DNA of 12,998 bases from Epulopiscium sp. Nele67-Bin004 (lineage in GTDB: Bacteria; Bacillota_A; Clostridia; Lachnospirales; Cellulosilyticaceae): NCBI GenBank assembly GCA_002007315.1, contig LNZQ01000075.1, positions 1 through 12,998 on the forward strand, read 5' to 3'. This document shows positions 1 to 7,331 of the stretch, piece after piece. The notes beneath the pieces were generated by a model that had not been told where the DNA came from, made no database searches, and saw nothing but the letters and a program-made list of their open reading frames with translations. How positions within the stretch are numbered: the stretch's first letter is position 1; every line of letters starts with the position of its first letter. A program made the translations under genes and the position numbers.

Positions 1-183
1 GCTAAAGTTACAGTTAAAGAGCTTATCGGGAAAGATTGTATATTAAACTTTGATGTTAATGGACAGTCATCTAAAGTTATTGTTGATACACAAAAAACTA
101 TTAGCGAAGGAGAAACTTTGCCGTTATCAATTGATTACGATAGCATTTATATCTTTAATAAAGAAGGAAGTAGGTTATATTGA
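1..183 (+). CDS. Carbohydrate/G3P-type ABC transporter ATP-binding protein, C-terminal fragment (TOBE domain)
   Basis: Frame 1 is open from the window edge to a TGA at 181-183, giving 60 residues (AKVTVKELIG...NKEGSRLY) whose 5' part lies outside the window. The short beta-rich pattern, with VTVKELIGKD, a GQ turn and a final 'D..SIYIFNKEGSRL', matches the C-terminal TOBE-type domain of MalK/UgpC/MsmX ATPases, which often ends in 'hhFD..tG.rl'. The Walker motifs are not visible, so the call rests on this tail and on the context. The stop overlaps the ATG of a MalF/UgpA-type permease (TGATGA), the tight coupling expected of an uptake operon. As the energising cytoplasmic subunit it would pair with the two permeases downstream. 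I see the TOBE-like tail and the overlap; the ATPase assignment is inferred. Confidence 0.75.
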   Translation, partial: AKVTVKELIGKDCILNFDVNGQSSKVIVDTQKTISEGETLPLSIDYDSIYIFNKEGSRLY

Positions 184-1067
184 TGAAAAAACAAAAATAT
201 AGTGCCGAAAATTCGCCCCAAGCTTGGATATATTTGCTGCCTGCTTTAGTAGTTATAGCGATATTTAACGTGTTGCCGATAATCAAAACGTTTATGATTT
301 CGCTACAAAAAGGAAGCTTAACAAATCCGCAATACAACGGGTTCGCAAATTATTCTGTAGTTTTAAATGACCCCCGTTTTCATACAGCACTAAAAAATAC
401 TGCCCTATATTCATTTATAGTTGTACCTGCAGCGTTGGCTTTATCGATGCTTATCGCTATAACGATACATGAAAAAATTAAGTTTAAAGACTTGTTTGAA
501 ACGATATTTTTTATCCCGTATTTAACAAGTGTAATCGCAGTTGGGGTTGTGTTTAGATTTTTGCTTAATGGCGATTATGGGTTTGTAAACTATTTTCTAG
601 GGTTTTTGGGAATTGCTCCGATAGACTTCCTAAACAATCCTGATATGAGTTTGACGACAGTTATAATTTTTGGTATTTGGTCGGGACTGGCGTTCAACAT
701 TATAATTTTGTTGTCGGGAATTAAAAGTATCAACGAAGATTATTATAAAGTTGCAGATATGTTTGGTGCAACGAAAACAGAACAGTTTTTTAGAATAACG
801 TTGCCTCAACTTTTTCCACTAGTAACATTTTTGTTAACTGTAAACTTTATTAGCGCATTCAAAGTTTATGCTCAAGTGTTCTCGATATTTAACGGGAAAG
901 CAGGGGTTGCCGACAGCGCTACAACAGCTGTATTTTATATTTACAACAAATTTTACGTTCAAATGCGATACGGCGAAGGTATGGCAGCTGCGTTAATATT
1001 ATTTGTACTAATTTTATTGTTTACGTTTATACAAAATAGAATTTTAAACAAAATATCGAAAGGGTGA
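183..1067 (+). CDS. ABC transporter permease, MalF/UgpA type
   Basis: This is a 294-residue integral membrane protein with about six hydrophobic segments (roughly residues 15-36, 74-96, 107-128, 157-180, 211-232 and 266-284). The cytoplasmic EAA loop that docks on the ATPase is at about residues 189-208 (VADMFGATKTEQFFRITLP), with the conserved G and the I-x-LP ending. Length and topology fit the MalF/UgpA family of binding-protein-dependent sugar and glycerol-3-phosphate importers. A TTG at 180 is in frame, but the ATG at 183 is the better start: AAGGAAG lies at 164-170 and the ATG overlaps the upstream stop. The gene is four bases from the second permease. The substrate cannot be read from this subunit. 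Glycerol-3-phosphate is possible because the binding protein of the same operon resembles UgpB. Confidence 0.9.
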   Translation: MKKQKYSAENSPQAWIYLLPALVVIAIFNVLPIIKTFMISLQKGSLTNPQYNGFANYSVVLNDPRFHTALKNTALYSFIVVPAALALSMLIAITIHEKIKFKDLFETIFFIPYLTSVIAVGVVFRFLLNGDYGFVNYFLGFLGIAPIDFLNNPDMSLTTVIIFGIWSGLAFNIIILLSGIKSINEDYYKVADMFGATKTEQFFRITLPQLFPLVTFLLTVNFISAFKVYAQVFSIFNGKAGVADSATTAVFYIYNKFYVQMRYGEGMAAALILFVLILLFTFIQNRILNKISKG

Positions 1068-1071
1068 TACA

Positions 1072-1893
1072 ATGACTAGTAAAGTTATGACCGCTTTGGC
1101 GTACGCCTTTATAATTGCTATGTCTATCATTACACTTTTCCCATTTGTGTATATGATACTGGCAAGTTTAATGACGTTCCAAGAAGCGACAAGCATACCA
1201 CCAACGCTGTTTCCTGCTGTCCCACAGTTTGAAAACTATAGTGTTGCTATGTCAAAAGCACCGTTTGGTAGATACTTCTTCAACACAGTGTATGTTGCGG
1301 GTATGTCAACATTTTTGACGCTTGTAACGACAGTGCTTGCAGGATTTGCATTTGCAAAACTACAATTTAAAGGAAAAAAAGCGTTGCTGGGATTTTTAGT
1401 TGCACTTATGATGGTTCCGTACGAAGTTGTGGTTTTTAGTAACTACCAAACTATTGCACAAATGAAATTAATGAACACGTATACAGGGTTGATTATTCCA
1501 TCTGCTGCAAGTGTGTTTTACATTTTTTATTTAAAAGGATTTTTGGAGTCAATCCCAATGTCATATTACAATGTGGCAAAAGTTACGGGTGCATCTGACT
1601 TAGAGTTTATCACAAAAGTTATGTTGCCACTTGCAAAACCAGCGTTGTTTACTATGAGCATATTAAGTTTTATCGGTGGTTGGAACTCATTTATTTGGCC
1701 AGTTCTTATCACAAATTCAACAGACATGCGACTACTTGGAAACGGGTTAAGTGCATTTGCAACAGAAAGTGGAACAGACGTGCACTTACAGATGGCAGCA
1801 TCAACTATTACAATTATTCCTATATTGTTACTATACTTTATATTTAGACGTCAAATTATAAGAGGGGTTGTGAAGAGCGGTGTTAAAGGATAA
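1072..1893 (+). CDS. ABC transporter permease, MalG/UgpE type
   Basis: This 273-residue membrane protein is the second half of the transmembrane channel. It begins with a hydrophobic segment ending in FPFVYMILASL, a typical MalG/UgpE opening, and has further segments near residues 72-95, 105-122, 139-155, 190-210 and 243-258. The EAA loop is at about residues 167-187 (YNVAKVTGASDLEFITKVMLP). It starts four bases after the first permease, with AAAGGG just upstream as ribosome site, so the two subunits are probably made together as a heterodimer. Its 3' end overlaps the next gene by 14 bases (1880-1893), which again suggests translational coupling. The family assignment is firm; the substrate is not determined. 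Confidence 0.9.
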   Translation: MTSKVMTALAYAFIIAMSIITLFPFVYMILASLMTFQEATSIPPTLFPAVPQFENYSVAMSKAPFGRYFFNTVYVAGMSTFLTLVTTVLAGFAFAKLQFKGKKALLGFLVALMMVPYEVVVFSNYQTIAQMKLMNTYTGLIIPSAASVFYIFYLKGFLESIPMSYYNVAKVTGASDLEFITKVMLPLAKPALFTMSILSFIGGWNSFIWPVLITNSTDMRLLGNGLSAFATESGTDVHLQMAASTITIIPILLLYFIFRRQIIRGVVKSGVKG

Positions 1894-3172
1894 AAAGACT
1901 AAAATTACATTTCATAACGGAATTTTAACTATTGGTGGTACAATTATTGAAGTTGTTTACGAAGACTCGCACATTTTTTTCGACTTTGGGAGCGAATATA
2001 ATCCAGCGAGCGAAGTTCAACCAGAAACGTTGCAAGACTTGCTTGACCACAAACTTGTGCCATATATCGATAATGTGTTTGACAAAAACATTCCGTTAGA
2101 GGGATATGACAACAAGGAGCAAACTTTTAACAACACAGCAGTATTTTTATCACATGTTCACTTGGATCATAGCAAAATTGTTAATTATTTAGATGAAGAT
2201 ATACCTTTATATACACTTGAGGGAACAAAAAACTTAACTAGAGTGTTAAATATAGATAACAACTTTTTGTTTCCTAGATACGGTGAACATGATAGCAACA
2301 CACGAGAAATTACAGGACTTAAAGACAATGAAATTGTAAATGTCGGAAAAATCCAAGTTAAAGTCATGCCAGTTGACCACGATGCGTATGGAGCTTGCGG
2401 ACTTGTTATAACGACGCCAGACCTAGTTATATCATACACTGGTGACATCAGGCTTCACGGTTATAAGCCAAACACGACGCTTGAGTTTTGCAAAGAAAGT
2501 GAAAACTGTGACGTACTTCTTATTGAAGGGGTAAGCGTGTCATTTTCTGAAGAAGGCGAAGAAGAAGATGACCGAGATTTTGCCACAGAGCCTGAACTTG
2601 TGGAAACTATTACCGAACTTGTGAAAAACAATCCAGACAAACAAATTACGTTTAACTATTACGTTTCAAATGTGGAGCGAATTTTAAACATAATCGAAAC
2701 TAGTCCAAGAACGGTCGTGCTTGATGCGTATTATGCGTATGTTGTGTATGAAACCGCACATAAAAAAGTGAATTATTATCGCATAAACGACAAAGATTAT
2801 GGGCTAGACCCAGAGTTTGAAATTGATATAAATACTTTATTCCACGACGAGAGCAAATATTTTTGGCAGTTTTCAGAAAACATCGCTCAGCTTGTGCCAA
2901 AACTTCACCAAGGTGGAATTTATATTCATTCAAATGCACAACCATTAGGAGAGTTTGACCCTAAATATACACCATTTATGGAAAGGTTTGCACAACATGG
3001 TATTGAAGTACACGTGCTTAGCAACTCAGGTCATGCATATCCAAAAGATTTAATGAAAATAATAAACCTTATAAAACCCAAATTGTTAGTACCAATTCAT
3101 TCACGTAAACCAGAACGATTGTTTAACGAGAATGGGGAAAGATTGTTGCCAACAAGAGGGCAAACTATATAG
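1880..3172 (+). CDS. Metallo-beta-lactamase-fold hydrolase of the beta-CASP (RNase J-like) group
   Basis: This 430-residue, probably cytoplasmic protein has no signal peptide or membrane segment. The metal-binding motifs appear in order: D35 (FFDFG), HxHxDH at 92-97 (SHVHLDH), H167 (VDHDAYG) and D189 (YTGD). The beta-CASP markers follow: motif A acid E216 (LLIEG), an S-N-x-x-R segment near 263-267 (SNVER), motif B H385 (SGHA) and motif C H407 (LVPIHS). This set is typical of RNase J and related nucleases. However, RNase J is about 555 residues, and here the chain ends 23 residues after motif C, so the RNase J C-terminal domain is missing. Start is GTG 1880 behind GAGGGG at 1862-1867, inside the end of the permease gene. 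RNA processing is the known role of the group; the substrate here is unknown. An unusual feature is its position inside a solute-uptake operon. Confidence 0.82.
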   Translation: MLKDKKTKITFHNGILTIGGTIIEVVYEDSHIFFDFGSEYNPASEVQPETLQDLLDHKLVPYIDNVFDKNIPLEGYDNKEQTFNNTAVFLSHVHLDHSKIVNYLDEDIPLYTLEGTKNLTRVLNIDNNFLFPRYGEHDSNTREITGLKDNEIVNVGKIQVKVMPVDHDAYGACGLVITTPDLVISYTGDIRLHGYKPNTTLEFCKESENCDVLLIEGVSVSFSEEGEEEDDRDFATEPELVETITELVKNNPDKQITFNYYVSNVERILNIIETSPRTVVLDAYYAYVVYETAHKKVNYYRINDKDYGLDPEFEIDINTLFHDESKYFWQFSENIAQLVPKLHQGGIYIHSNAQPLGEFDPKYTPFMERFAQHGIEVHVLSNSGHAYPKDLMKIINLIKPKLLVPIHSRKPERLFNENGERLLPTRGQTI

Positions 3173-3190
3173 AAAATTGGAGGAATTACA

Positions 3191-4534
3191 ATGAATTTTA
3201 AGAAATTTAATAAGTTAGTTTTAGCGTTGATGGCTACAACAGCATTGGTTGCATGTTCTTCAGACGAAGCACCAGCAACAAACAATACAAACAACAACAC
3301 AAGCAATAGCTCAAACAGCAACAATAACAGCTCAAGCAGCACGCCAGTAACGGAGCAAGAAGAAGCGTTCACATTCCCAGAAATAACGCAACCAGTTGAA
3401 ATTACTTTTTGGCATGCGATGAACGGTGGGCAAGAGTCGGCACTTACAGCGTTAACAGAAAAATTTATGGCTCAAAATGACTATATAACTGTTACGCTAC
3501 AAAACCAATCAAGCTACAACGACTTGAACCAAAAATTATCAGCATCACTAATAAGCCCAGACCAGTTGCCAACTATGTCACAAGCGTATCTTGACTGGAT
3601 GTATTATCCGCTTGAAGACAACTTGATTGTTGACTTACTTCCTTATGTGGAAGACCCTGAAATTGGTATTGGTGACTTTGCGGACATCAACTACGCATTT
3701 TTAGAGCCACTTATGATAAATGGTTCACTATACGGTATGCCATTTAACAAATCAAGCGAAGTTATTTGGTACAACAAAACTATGTTTGACGAACTTGGGC
3801 TGACTGCACCAACAACTTATGAGGAGTTTGAACAAGTTGCAAAAGCTATCACGGACGCAAAAGGTATAACAGCAGCAGGGTTTGACTCACTATCTAGTTA
3901 TTTTGTAACGTACTTGAACAACTATGGCGTTGTGTTTGATAGCACAGTTGACGTTACTTCGGAAGTTGCAAAAGACGCAGCACAATTTTATTTGGACGGT
4001 ATCAACGAAGGATACTTTAGAATTGCAGGAACAGACTTCTACTTGTCAGGTCCTTTAGGAAGTGAACTTGTTGGTATGTACGTTGGGTCAAACGCTGGTG
4101 AGTCATTCGTTCTTCAAGGAGCGGGAGATAAATTTGAAGTTGGGGTTGCACCTTACCCAGCACACACTGCAATCCAACAAGGGACAGATATTTTCGTGTT
4201 CAACAGTGCGTCAGAGTTGCAACAAAGAGCGGCATACGAGTATTTGAAATTTTTAACTGAAACAGATAGCCAAATCGAGTGGGCGGTTGCAACTGGATAC
4301 ATTCCAATTCGTGAAACAGCGTTTGCGTCAGATGAATACAAAAACTCTGGTTCAATGGTTGCACAAATCGCAGACCAAATGGTACCTAAGTTTTATAACA
4401 AACCAAGTGTTAATGGAGCAGCATCGGCATTTACAGAGTCGGCAACTGCAATGGAAACGATACTTGCAACGACAAATCCTGATATAGACAGAATTTTGAG
4501 CAACTTGCAAGCAACGTTAGGCACAATTTGGTAA
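3191..4534 (+). CDS. Extracellular solute-binding lipoprotein, family 1 (UgpB-like)
   Basis: This 447-residue protein would be anchored outside the membrane and deliver substrate to the two permeases. It has a lipoprotein signal peptide (FKKFNK, then a hydrophobic stretch) and lipobox LVAC, with acylated Cys22. An Asn/Ser/Thr-rich low-complexity tether covers about residues 29-52. The binding domain starts near residue 60. ITFWHAMNGGQ and, later, YGMPFNKSSEVIWYNK recall E. coli UgpB (IPFWHSM...; QPFNSSTPVLYYNK), so sn-glycerol-3-phosphate or a related phosphodiester is a candidate ligand. Sugars remain possible, since the family is broad. The ribosome site TTGGAGG at 3177-3183 is strong, as expected for a binding protein needed in excess of its permease. 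The gene is last in the operon, directly before an intrinsic terminator. The class is well supported; the ligand is inference. Confidence 0.88.
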   Translation: MNFKKFNKLVLALMATTALVACSSDEAPATNNTNNNTSNSSNSNNNSSSSTPVTEQEEAFTFPEITQPVEITFWHAMNGGQESALTALTEKFMAQNDYITVTLQNQSSYNDLNQKLSASLISPDQLPTMSQAYLDWMYYPLEDNLIVDLLPYVEDPEIGIGDFADINYAFLEPLMINGSLYGMPFNKSSEVIWYNKTMFDELGLTAPTTYEEFEQVAKAITDAKGITAAGFDSLSSYFVTYLNNYGVVFDSTVDVTSEVAKDAAQFYLDGINEGYFRIAGTDFYLSGPLGSELVGMYVGSNAGESFVLQGAGDKFEVGVAPYPAHTAIQQGTDIFVFNSASELQQRAAYEYLKFLTETDSQIEWAVATGYIPIRETAFASDEYKNSGSMVAQIADQMVPKFYNKPSVNGAASAFTESATAMETILATTNPDIDRILSNLQATLGTIW

Positions 4535-4542
4535 AACTATTA

Positions 4543-4566
4543 GCCCCCTTTTTGGGGGCATTTTTG
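4543..4566 (+). terminator. Intrinsic terminator after the uptake operon
   Basis: A perfect GCCCCC / GGGGGC stem (4543-4548 with 4554-4559) with a five-T loop is followed by ATTTTTG. It lies nine bases after the binding-protein stop and should end the uptake-operon transcript. Confidence 0.9.
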
Positions 4567-4592
4567 TAAATATAAAACGGGAGAACATTACT

Positions 4593-5351
4593 ATGGAAAT
4601 ATTAAAAGTTAACAATCTCAAAAAAACTTACACTTCAAAATCAAACAACACAGCAGTTGAGGCACTAAAAGATGTAAATTTTTCGGCACAAAAAGGTGAA
4701 TTTATTGCAATTATGGGGGAGAGTGGTTCGGGGAAAACTACGCTTTTAAACATATTGGCAGTGCTTGATAAACCTACGTCTGGTGAAGTAAAAATTTCGG
4801 ATGTAAACCTTTCAAATGTAAAAGATAGCCAGCTTTCAAATTTTAGACGTGAAAGTTTAGGTTTTGTATTTCAAGAATTTAACTTGCTTGACACATTAAC
4901 AGCAGAGGAAAATATCATATTGCCGTTGGTGTTATCAAGAAAAGACACCAAATTTATTGATAATGCCTTAAAGGACGTTATAAAAAAGCTAGATATTGAA
5001 AACTTAGTGAAAAAATATCCGTATGAAATGTCTGGAGGACAAAGGCAACGTGTTGCAGTGGCAAGGGCGATAATAACTAATCCTGCTATATTGCTTGCAG
5101 ACGAACCCACAGGGGCGTTGGACAGCAAATCAACAGATGTGCTACTTTCTCAATTTGAAAAAATTAACGATGACGGGCAAACAATTTTGATGGTGACACA
5201 TAGCGTCAAATCTGCATCTCATGCATCAAGAGTGCTATTTATTAAAGATGGGATAATTTCTGATGAGCTTTATAAAGAAGAAGACAGCGAAAGTGAATTT
5301 TACTCAAAAATTACGAAAACACTAACAACTTTAACGGAAGTTGGTGAATAG
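4593..5351 (+). CDS. ABC transporter ATP-binding protein, BceA/MacB type
   Basis: This 252-residue cytoplasmic ATPase has every motif intact: Walker A GESGSGKTT (42-50), Q-loop Q94 (VFQEFNLL), signature MSGGQRQR (146-153), Walker B ILLADEPTGALD (166-177) and H-loop H203 (MVTHS). The 'FQEFNLLDTLT' and 'LADEPTGALDS' forms are those of the MacB/LolD/BceA branch, which energises FtsX-type permeases. The ATG has GGGAG at 4579-4583. The gene is one base from the ATG of the cognate permease, so the two form a unit. It begins only 26 bases after the preceding terminator. A TATAAA at 4571-4576 is the only promoter-like element and has no good -35 partner, so expression may rely on readthrough or an internal promoter upstream. 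The likely role is peptide-antibiotic resistance or sensing, as in BceAB, but this is inferred. Confidence 0.9.
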   Translation: MEILKVNNLKKTYTSKSNNTAVEALKDVNFSAQKGEFIAIMGESGSGKTTLLNILAVLDKPTSGEVKISDVNLSNVKDSQLSNFRRESLGFVFQEFNLLDTLTAEENIILPLVLSRKDTKFIDNALKDVIKKLDIENLVKKYPYEMSGGQRQRVAVARAIITNPAILLADEPTGALDSKSTDVLLSQFEKINDDGQTILMVTHSVKSASHASRVLFIKDGIISDELYKEEDSESEFYSKITKTLTTLTEVGE

Positions 5352-5352
5352 C

Positions 5353-7302
5353 ATGGGATTTTATTTGAAATTTGCAATGCAAAATATACGTAAAAATATG
5401 CAAATGATAGTACCGTTTATATTTACAGCTATACTGCTTGTAGTTATGTATTACAACGTTATAAATATTAACGCAAGCGATACAACGGGCGGTGGAAATT
5501 TGGCTACAGTTATGTTTGCTATGGCGATTTTGCTTGGTATTTTTAGTCTAGTGTTTTTAATTTACACAAATAGCTTTCTTACAAAAAGGAGAAAAAAAGA
5601 GTTTGGGCTATACAATATTTTAGGTCTTGAGAAAAAGCATATAAGCAAAATAATTTGGTTAGAAAATACAATTATCGGAACGGTGTCTATTGTTGCAGGG
5701 CTTATACTGGGGATAATTTTTTCTAGGTTAATTATTAGCTTGCTGTATAGCATTATGAACTTTAACTTGAGATATACATTTGAAATAAATATGCCAGCAA
5801 TTTTTATAACGGCTTTACTATTTACGGCAATTTTTATGTTGTTAGGCGTATTTAGCACAATTTCTATTTATAAAACGAATGCAGTTGATTTGTTGTCAGC
5901 AAACAAAAAAGCTGATAATATGCCAAATTCAAACGTGCTAACTTTGATTTTAGGGGTTGGACTTCTGGGAGTTGGCTATTATCTGGCGTTGTCGGCAAAT
6001 GAAGTTTTTGAGGTGTTACAAATATTTTTGATTGCAGCATTATTTGTAGGGGCGGGGACGTACTTTGTGTTTAGTAGCATAAGTTCATACATTTTGATAG
6101 CGATGAAACAAAATAAAAAACTGTTTTTAAAGCCAGAAAATTTTATTGCAATTTCGGGGCTTATCCACCGAATACAAAAAAACGCAATGGGCTTAACGGC
6201 TATATGCGTATTGTCTACAGGTATAATTTTGATGCTTAGCACAACAAGTTCGCTATATATGGGATTTGACGATTTGTTAAGCTTTAGATATCCTTATGAT
6301 GTACAAATTACAGTTGTAACAACAGAAGATTTAGCTTACAATGAAACGATGCAATTTAGTGAAAACGTCCAAGCTAATTTTGAGGACGTTACTAACTATA
6401 AAATGTATAGCCATTTTGAATTTTGGATTAGCTTATCTGAAACAGACGAAAGATATGCCACAGGCACAGATGGTACGTTTAACTTTAATTATGATGGACT
6501 AATAGACTCTCACCTTGTTGGTGCAACAAATTTGTCTACGTACAACACACTTACAAACAGCGAACTTAGTCTAAATGACGGACAAGTGTTGACTTCAAAC
6601 GTGCCAAATGATAGCATAGAGTTGGCAAACAAACGTTATGAAATTGCAGTTAAAGACGACAGTTTTGCTGATGCTATGCCTGATTATAACGTATTCCCTG
6701 GGACGTATATAGTTGTTATGACTGATAGCGATTTTGACAATTTTTATGCCCGTTCTGGCCAACAAATTATGAAACATAGCATCGTTTTTGATTTGCCACC
6801 AAATGCAATAACTACAACTGCAGACATTCAAACTTTTGTTTCTGAAAATAGAGGCTCTTTTCAAAGTGTTGGTGTGCAGTTTAAAGAAAATAACAGAGAT
6901 AATTTGTATTCAACTTATGGAACATTATTTTTTGTTGGGATATTTTTAGGGCTATTGTTTATAGTTAGCATTTCGGTTATTATTTATTATAAACAACTGA
7001 CGGAAGGCTATGAAGATAAAGAAAATTTTGTGATCATGAAAAAGGTTGGATTGGATGACAAACTTGCAAAAAGAAGTATAAATATGCAAATTATAATGGT
7101 TTTTATGTTGCCGATACTGATGGCTTGTATACACATAGCATTTGCTTTTAAAGCACTTGTATTGATTATGAGATTTTTCGCTCTAACGAACGTTTCGTTG
7201 TTTGTATCTTGTACGTTGGCTGTTATGGGAATTTTTGTTGGGGTATATTTTTTGGTGTACTATTTGACGTCAAAAGTGTACGTTGGAATTGTAAATAGCT
7301 AA
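5353..7302 (+). CDS. ABC transporter permease, BceB-like (FtsX domains)
   Basis: This 649-residue membrane protein is the usual length for BceB-type permeases. An early hydrophobic segment (about 18-36) is followed by a cluster carrying the family-typical cytoplasmic turn KRRKKEFGLYNILGL, where BceB proteins have 'KKRKKEFGLYQLIGM'. After several more membrane segments a mostly hydrophilic extracellular domain runs from about residue 305 to 519, followed by three C-terminal membrane segments. This large loop is the hallmark of bacitracin- and lantibiotic-detoxification transporters and is where substrate is thought to be recognised. ATG 5353 is chosen over in-frame TTG 5341 and GTG 5344 because it follows the ATPase stop by one base and has CGGAAG at 5335-5340. 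Its partner is the ATPase just upstream. No sensor kinase or response regulator adjoins it, so its regulation is not visible. The substrate is unknown. Confidence 0.85.
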   Translation: MGFYLKFAMQNIRKNMQMIVPFIFTAILLVVMYYNVININASDTTGGGNLATVMFAMAILLGIFSLVFLIYTNSFLTKRRKKEFGLYNILGLEKKHISKIIWLENTIIGTVSIVAGLILGIIFSRLIISLLYSIMNFNLRYTFEINMPAIFITALLFTAIFMLLGVFSTISIYKTNAVDLLSANKKADNMPNSNVLTLILGVGLLGVGYYLALSANEVFEVLQIFLIAALFVGAGTYFVFSSISSYILIAMKQNKKLFLKPENFIAISGLIHRIQKNAMGLTAICVLSTGIILMLSTTSSLYMGFDDLLSFRYPYDVQITVVTTEDLAYNETMQFSENVQANFEDVTNYKMYSHFEFWISLSETDERYATGTDGTFNFNYDGLIDSHLVGATNLSTYNTLTNSELSLNDGQVLTSNVPNDSIELANKRYEIAVKDDSFADAMPDYNVFPGTYIVVMTDSDFDNFYARSGQQIMKHSIVFDLPPNAITTTADIQTFVSENRGSFQSVGVQFKENNRDNLYSTYGTLFFVGIFLGLLFIVSISVIIYYKQLTEGYEDKENFVIMKKVGLDDKLAKRSINMQIIMVFMLPILMACIHIAFAFKALVLIMRFFALTNVSLFVSCTLAVMGIFVGVYFLVYYLTSKVYVGIVNS

Positions 7303-7331
7303 AAATATAGGGGCATATAGCCCCCTTTTTT
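7301..7331. terminator. Shared, probably bidirectional intrinsic terminator
   Basis: A GGGGC / GCCCC stem (7310-7314 with 7320-7324) with an ATATA loop lies between two convergent genes. On the plus strand it is followed by a T-run at 7326-7331. On the minus strand the equivalent tail is the AAAAA at 7301-7305, read as T. The plus-strand T-run overlaps the stop codon of the minus-strand permease, so one element serves both transcripts. Confidence 0.78.

Noticed and set aside
3097..3372. Minus-strand frame with a Leu-rich, membrane-like stretch
   Set aside because: It is the reverse of the Asn/Ser-coding tether of the binding lipoprotein; the hydrophobicity is a by-product of AAC/AGC codons read backwards.
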